DNA of 64,000 nucleotides from Sarcomyxa edulis (Eukaryota > Basidiomycota > Agaricomycetes > Agaricales > Mycenaceae). The stretch covers positions 511,001 to 575,000 of the forward strand of contig QUOL01000012.1 in the NCBI GenBank assembly GCA_009761415.1, read 5' to 3'. Shown here in pieces: positions 60,080 through 64,000 of this stretch (its first letter is position 1; each line of letters starts with the position of its first letter). The notes under the pieces were generated by a model. It saw only the letters and a program-made list of their open reading frames with translations. It did no database searches and was not told where the DNA came from. The translations under genes and the position numbers were made by a program.

Positions 60080-60643
60080 TCAAGATTCAGGCTTACCGTA
60101 TTCTTGCAAATGGGATGGTCCGTAGTATTGAGAATGGTCATGATTCTGAGCCGAATATTGGACATGCTGTGGTGTGTATACGGGAGCCCGCGAGGGCGCT
60201 CCGTGTCCTTGCGTAGGATGCATATACGAGGGAACATATGGAGGAGAAGACACGTAAGGGTTACCGTAGGTATTAGCTGAATCTCCGCCAGCGTATATGC
60301 CATATAGCGCATCGTTGCGAGAAACGACAGGATTTGACCCTTCGACTTCGCTATCAGAGTGAGCATCCGATAGGTCCGGTCTGCGGCGTGATCTGCGACT
60401 GCGATGTGAATTGGAATTATCCATCGAAGTGCGGCGAGGGCGAGACGGAACAGAAGATTGAGAGGTATGAGGCTGCGAAAGAGAAACGTAATTGACCGTC
60501 TCTGAGGGCATTGGTGAAGAGAGAAAGGCTTGAGACACATGTGCATATTGTGCGCGTCCAGGATAGGATCCAGGTGCTTCACGATTCTGTGACGTCACTA
60601 GATGCTGGGTGGGTGATATATCATATACCTCCAACTGTAGCAC
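60080..60643 (-). CDS. Hypothetical low-complexity protein exon (start and end uncertain)
   Basis: A minus-strand open frame of 187 codons rich in Ser, Pro, Tyr, His and Arg. It contains LEVYDISPTQH, SRPRRTSMDNSNSHRSRRSR and Tyr/Pro repeats (NPYVSSPPYVPSYMHP). It has no ATG at its upstream end: the upstream border looks like a splice acceptor (CTACAG, about 60636-60641), and an ATG inside (MPSETVNYVS) is possible. At the downstream end a donor (GTAAGC) precedes the stop codon. It looks like an internal exon whose partners are not identified. The KDZ transposon lies just upstream in the same orientation and may have separated it from its 5' part. Confidence 0.4.
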   Translation of the reverse strand: MLQLEVYDISPTQHLVTSQNREAPGSYPGRAQYAHVSQAFLSSPMPSETVNYVSLSQPHTSQSSVPSRPRRTSMDNSNSHRSRRSRRRPDLSDAHSDSEVEGSNPVVSRNDALYGIYAGGDSANTYGNPYVSSPPYVPSYMHPTQGHGAPSRAPVYTPQHVQYSAQNHDHSQYYGPSHLQEYGKPES

Positions 60644-60989
60644 GACCGTAATATAATTATACTTGTGCTCAGAGGCGGAAATGATATATCACCTTACAAG
60701 ACCGCTCCCCTTATGACGTTCAAGCGGAGCCTAAACTCTCGTCAGCACGGTGACTTCTCCTACGGTAGGTATATATTTAGGTCTCCTAATTTGGTGAGGG
60801 CGCGCCATCCCGGTCTTGAACATTGCTCGTCGCTGTCCTCCATGACGTCCAAGGACTCTTGTCACTGTCCGTAGTAGCCTTCAAATTTGAAGTCATTTCC
60901 CCTCAAAATTCCTCAAATTTCTTCTGATTTTTCTCAAATTTATGTGCTTTTTTTCGACAGACTATATTGCTGGTTAATACAACGGAAAT
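60644..60989. other. KDZ 3' flank and possible element terminus
   Basis: AT-rich sequence with repeated CTCAAA words (60901-60945) and the palindrome CTTCAAATTTGAAG (60882-60895). No coding. This may contain the downstream end of the KDZ element; the other end is outside the window, so terminal repeats cannot be confirmed. Confidence 0.4.
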
Positions 60990-63900
60990 CTAAATAGGGG
61001 GTTGGATGTCGTCTCCGGCAAGTGCTAAGTCCTCCTCCGGTGCCCCGTTTCCCTCCCCTGCGTCCCCTGCGTCCCCTCTCGCCATATTCGATACAGCTCG
61101 AATCCCTGCATAAACCAACTCGTCTATATCCTTCCACTGGAATGAGAACGATATCCGCAGTGCTCTCCGAAGCGCTGCCTGACGTTTCGCATATGCCACA
61201 GTGCCCTCGCTCTGCTGTATCGAGACAAAGGGTAGGTCCTTCCCTTGATCTTCCCACCATTCTTCCTCCCATCCAAGAAACGAAAGTATACGACGCATCT
61301 CCTCTTGGAGGAGGATAATCTCTTCGGTCCATCTTGTTGCCCTTGCGCGAGCGCGACACCACTCAATCCAAAGTGCTGCAACCGTATCAGTCATGGCCAG
61401 GTATATATTATTTGTGCAACCATGACTCACCGTCATTCATCCCAGGATCCTGCAATTCATCAGCCCCAACGCCCACAGTTGTCCATATCCACGATAATGT
61501 ACGAGTACCTTCGGTATCGTCAGCAAGGCCCGTGGACATACCTCGAATGTCGGCATCGTCCAGGACCTTCAAGACTTTCTCCCATTGCCGTGGTTTCTCC
61601 AAATAGTTCCCTAAGGTAATGAGGGCCTCCCTTGCATGCCGGTATTGAAAAGCAGACGCATTGGCCTTCGCTCGACACTTTTGAATGTTGACGTTCGCGC
61701 GCGTATTCTGTTCAACCCCTCGAGCAAACCGATCCTTTGCCTTGTATAAATGAGTAAGTAAACGTAGTTCCTGGCGAAGCGAATGAAGAGCATCGTGAGC
61801 TTGTCCTTCCCGCAGTCTCCACTCGTAGTTTTGTATTCGGCGATCACATAGGACACGGCGACGAATCTCAGAAGGTAGGAGGAGGGGAATGTCCTGGGTG
61901 GCGAACTCTGGACTCTCGTCGGGTATGTTCTGAGTGGCAGCTTCGCGTAGTACAGCAACTCCAGGAACATACAAAGTCTGAAGCTCCATCCAGGCCTCTA
62001 TCTTTCGTCGGAGGCTGTTGGACCGTTCGGCAACGCGAACTCGTTGAAGAGATGTTGAATGTTCACCTAAGGATGCGATATCGCGAGCGAGGCGCCGTCT
62101 GGAGACAATATCAGTCAGTGTACCTCGAAAGATTGAAACGACACTTACTGTTGTTGTTCTAGTTCCAACCCACTAGCAATCATGACCGATGGGTGTGTAT
62201 TGCGATGTACTATAACATCGGGATCTGCTCCTCCATTTTCAGCGAGCGACAATCGAACCTCTTGCTGGGTTATGGCTGTGAATGTCCAGAATGAGCCGAA
62301 GAATACAACACTAATGGTGGGATACATACCTTTAAAAGCGGTTTTGAAGGGATTCACTTGGGTGTTGTCACCCTCCCAGAGTTGTACTGCCCTGGTCCAC
62401 AAAGCTACCGTCTCTTTTGGTAGGGCACGTTCGAATTCATAGAAGTCCTGCATGTGCTGGGTATGTTTGGGAATAGCGACTGTGATTTTCTTGAGCATTG
62501 TTCGACCTTGAACAAACAAAATCAATTTTTCGATGAACTCAACCGATTGGTAAAAGAAGCCTACCGAGAGTAACAATCTTCTTCCAGTTCCAATCATTAA
62601 AATGATCATCAATGGTGTCGCGGCGGGACCCTGGCCCCATCTCCTTCGTACTTCCTGCTAACTTATTGGCGTCGGCCCATCCGCGCTCCGGTGCTTCACC
62701 GTCAGTTCTCCCCACGTTCTTTGTCAGGTTGAACGAGAATGCCAGGTTACAGGCCTCAATGTGTGCGGGGAGATGGAATTTTGGAACTAGGAATGTGATG
62801 CAGGACATGCCGCGCAAGACTTGCTTCGAATGGGGAAATATCTCCATGCGCTCCCAGACGTTCTTGTGCCATTGACACGCAATATCGTAGGAGACGATGA
62901 GCTGGCGCAGTTTTGTGTTGTCTAGACTGCTGAAGAACATGTAATCCATATTGAGATACCTATGAAACGGCCGGACTCAGTAGGGACTCTCGAAAGTGCG
63001 GAGAGAACATACCGTTCACCTTTTTGAAGATCCCCAATTCCGTTGGGCCTTTTCATATTGTGCCGTGCGCAATCGATGGTTCCAAGGCCAGACGCCGCTG
63101 TACCACGAGACTCTCTGTCAGGTTTGTTGACAGCATCATGAGCTACGCAGGTGCTACGCTGGAGATGCAGACTGTTAGTAAATTTCCCTGGTATACATGG
63201 ACTAGTTTGTCGGTCTCAGATACGTACCTCCTGCTTTTGATCCCAATGCAGAGCTAGATGCTTTTTGTACTCCCTCTCTTCGACAAAAAAAGCCCAACCG
63301 TCACTCAATCCAGGGTCGACCTTATCGCTGGAGACAATCTTTCTTCGTAGCCGAAAATTGGCATCGATCGCTAGAAACAATGCATAGATCCATCTAAGCA
63401 ATGAGTCAGTATCAATTGTGATGACCCGTCATTGACTCCTACTTACTGATGATCGGCATTCTCCCATCCTTGGGGTAGATTCTTGCCAGTCTGTGGGCAT
63501 GCTGGACAAAGAAGAGCACATTGTCCTGGAGCAGTCGCTGCAACTCCTCCAGGATCATGTCCACGGCCAGCGCGTTTCAGCATTCGAAGATGTCGCCATT
63601 CGAGCACCATTCGCAGAAATTCGGAATATCGATCCTAAGACTTCTCGTCAGCAACGAGATCATACTGGACTACATATGAAAGATCACTTACCTTGACAGC
63701 CTTCAAACCGGTATTATTGGTCTCTCGGGCGAGACTTCTGTAGAATTCATACGCTGAGCACTTTGATTCGAACGAGAGGAGCTGGAAACGGTTTAACACG
63801 TTGAATGTTGCTGCTGTGTTTGGATATCTGTCCGTCGCAGGGAAGAGGCGGGCACGAAGGAGCTGAGTTGCATAGTCTTTACTGAGTTCGCAGTCGCAGA

Positions 63901-64000
63901 AAGAGAGCGCCACTTGGTGGATTCCGTGGGTATCGATGATGACAAAATCATTACCACGAGCCAGCCTTGGGTTAGTGCAGGGTACACCGGGGGGATGGCC
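60882..64000 (-). mobile_element. KDZ DNA transposon (partial; left end uncertain)
   Basis: Defined by the KDZ transposase frame at 60990-64000. The left border is a guess at the CTTCAAATTTGAAG palindrome, based on the change from coding to AT-rich repeated words. Terminal repeats and target duplication cannot be checked because the right end is outside the window. Confidence 0.55.
60990..64000 (-). CDS. KDZ (Kyakuja-Dileera-Zisupton) transposase, C-terminal part, truncated by window edge
   Basis: Minus strand; the 5' part lies beyond 64000 and the stop is at 60990-60992. Reading from the right edge: a CxC2-like region (GHPPGVPCTNPRLARGND, HQVALSFCDCELSKDYATQL, ARLFPATDRYPNTAATFNVL). Then comes the KDZ core with MDYMFFSSLD, LIVSYDIACQWHKNVWERM, FLVPKFHLPAHIEACNLAFS, VGRTDGEAPERGWADANKLA, and GPGSRRDTIDDHFNDWNWKK. 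A helical C-terminus follows (RRRLARDIASLGEH, RSNSLRRKIEAWMELQTLY, WIEWCRARARATRW). Introns join in phase, and no stop or frameshift interrupts the visible part, so this copy looks intact. KDZ elements are DNA transposons abundant in Agaricomycetes. Confidence 0.9.

Noticed and set aside
61022..61619. Plus-strand open frames opposite the KDZ transposase
   Set aside because: They are antisense shadows of the transposase coding sequence.
1..64000. CRISPR arrays, rRNA genes, prokaryotic operons
   Set aside because: No regularly spaced repeats, no rRNA sequence and no bacterial gene layout were seen; the window is intron-rich fungal DNA.

Overview
The window is nuclear DNA of a filamentous basidiomycete, most likely an Agaricomycete. 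Genes are dense, lie on both strands and are cut by many short introns of about 50-60 nt. Several proteins belong to mushroom-typical families: a KDZ transposase with a CxC2 region, a DUF6699 protein, MYND-finger proteins and Zn2Cys6 regulators. I see no rRNA, CRISPR array or bacterial-type operon. Exon structures were rebuilt by hand from splice signals and reading phase, so family calls rest on remembered family features, not on a search.

Layout. 1-9.5 kb: the 3' end of a GPI-anchored protein gene, an Agaricomycete family protein with an internal repeat, NOP12 (-), an intron-containing tRNA-Ala(UGC), a 1.5 kb gene-free stretch, and a very intron-rich secreted FAD oxidase. 9.8-16 kb: a GPI-anchored pepsin-like protease, then a fungal family gene interrupted by a 471-bp hAT-like MITE. 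16-24.7 kb: SEN54 (-) divergent from the mitochondrial SAM carrier, a HOS3-type deacetylase (-), an unknown protein (-), and a BolA2 homologue. 25-35.3 kb: a single-pass membrane protein, a CRAL-TRIO/RhoGAP protein (-), a MYND protein, a peroxisomal acyl-CoA ligase, a SPRY protein (-), and the RNA polymerase III subunit RPC11. 36-46 kb: a Zn2Cys6 regulator, a GCN4/CPC1-like bZIP gene with a very long leader, and the Golgi GDPase GDA1. 47-54 kb: mitochondrial glycerol-3-phosphate dehydrogenase GUT2, a TPR-MYND protein (-), an XPA-C-like protein (-), and NOP56 (-). 54-64 kb: sparse DNA with a DUF6699 gene, an unclear minus-strand exon, and a KDZ transposon that runs off the right edge.

Functional themes. 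RNA and ribosome production is well represented (NOP12, NOP56, RPC11, SEN54, an intron-bearing tRNA). So is mitochondrial and redox metabolism (SAM carrier, GUT2, BolA2). These are mostly housekeeping genes placed side by side, not one pathway.

The most unusual signals concern splicing. There are three microexons of 6, 7 and 8 nt, each needed to restore a conserved motif, and two GC-AG introns. The MITE lies inside a coding exon with an 8-bp target duplication. Its first bases put a stop in the reading frame, but a GT in its terminal repeat and a CAG in the duplicated target could let it be removed as a 476-nt intron at a cost of one codon. It is therefore a candidate transposon-derived intron.
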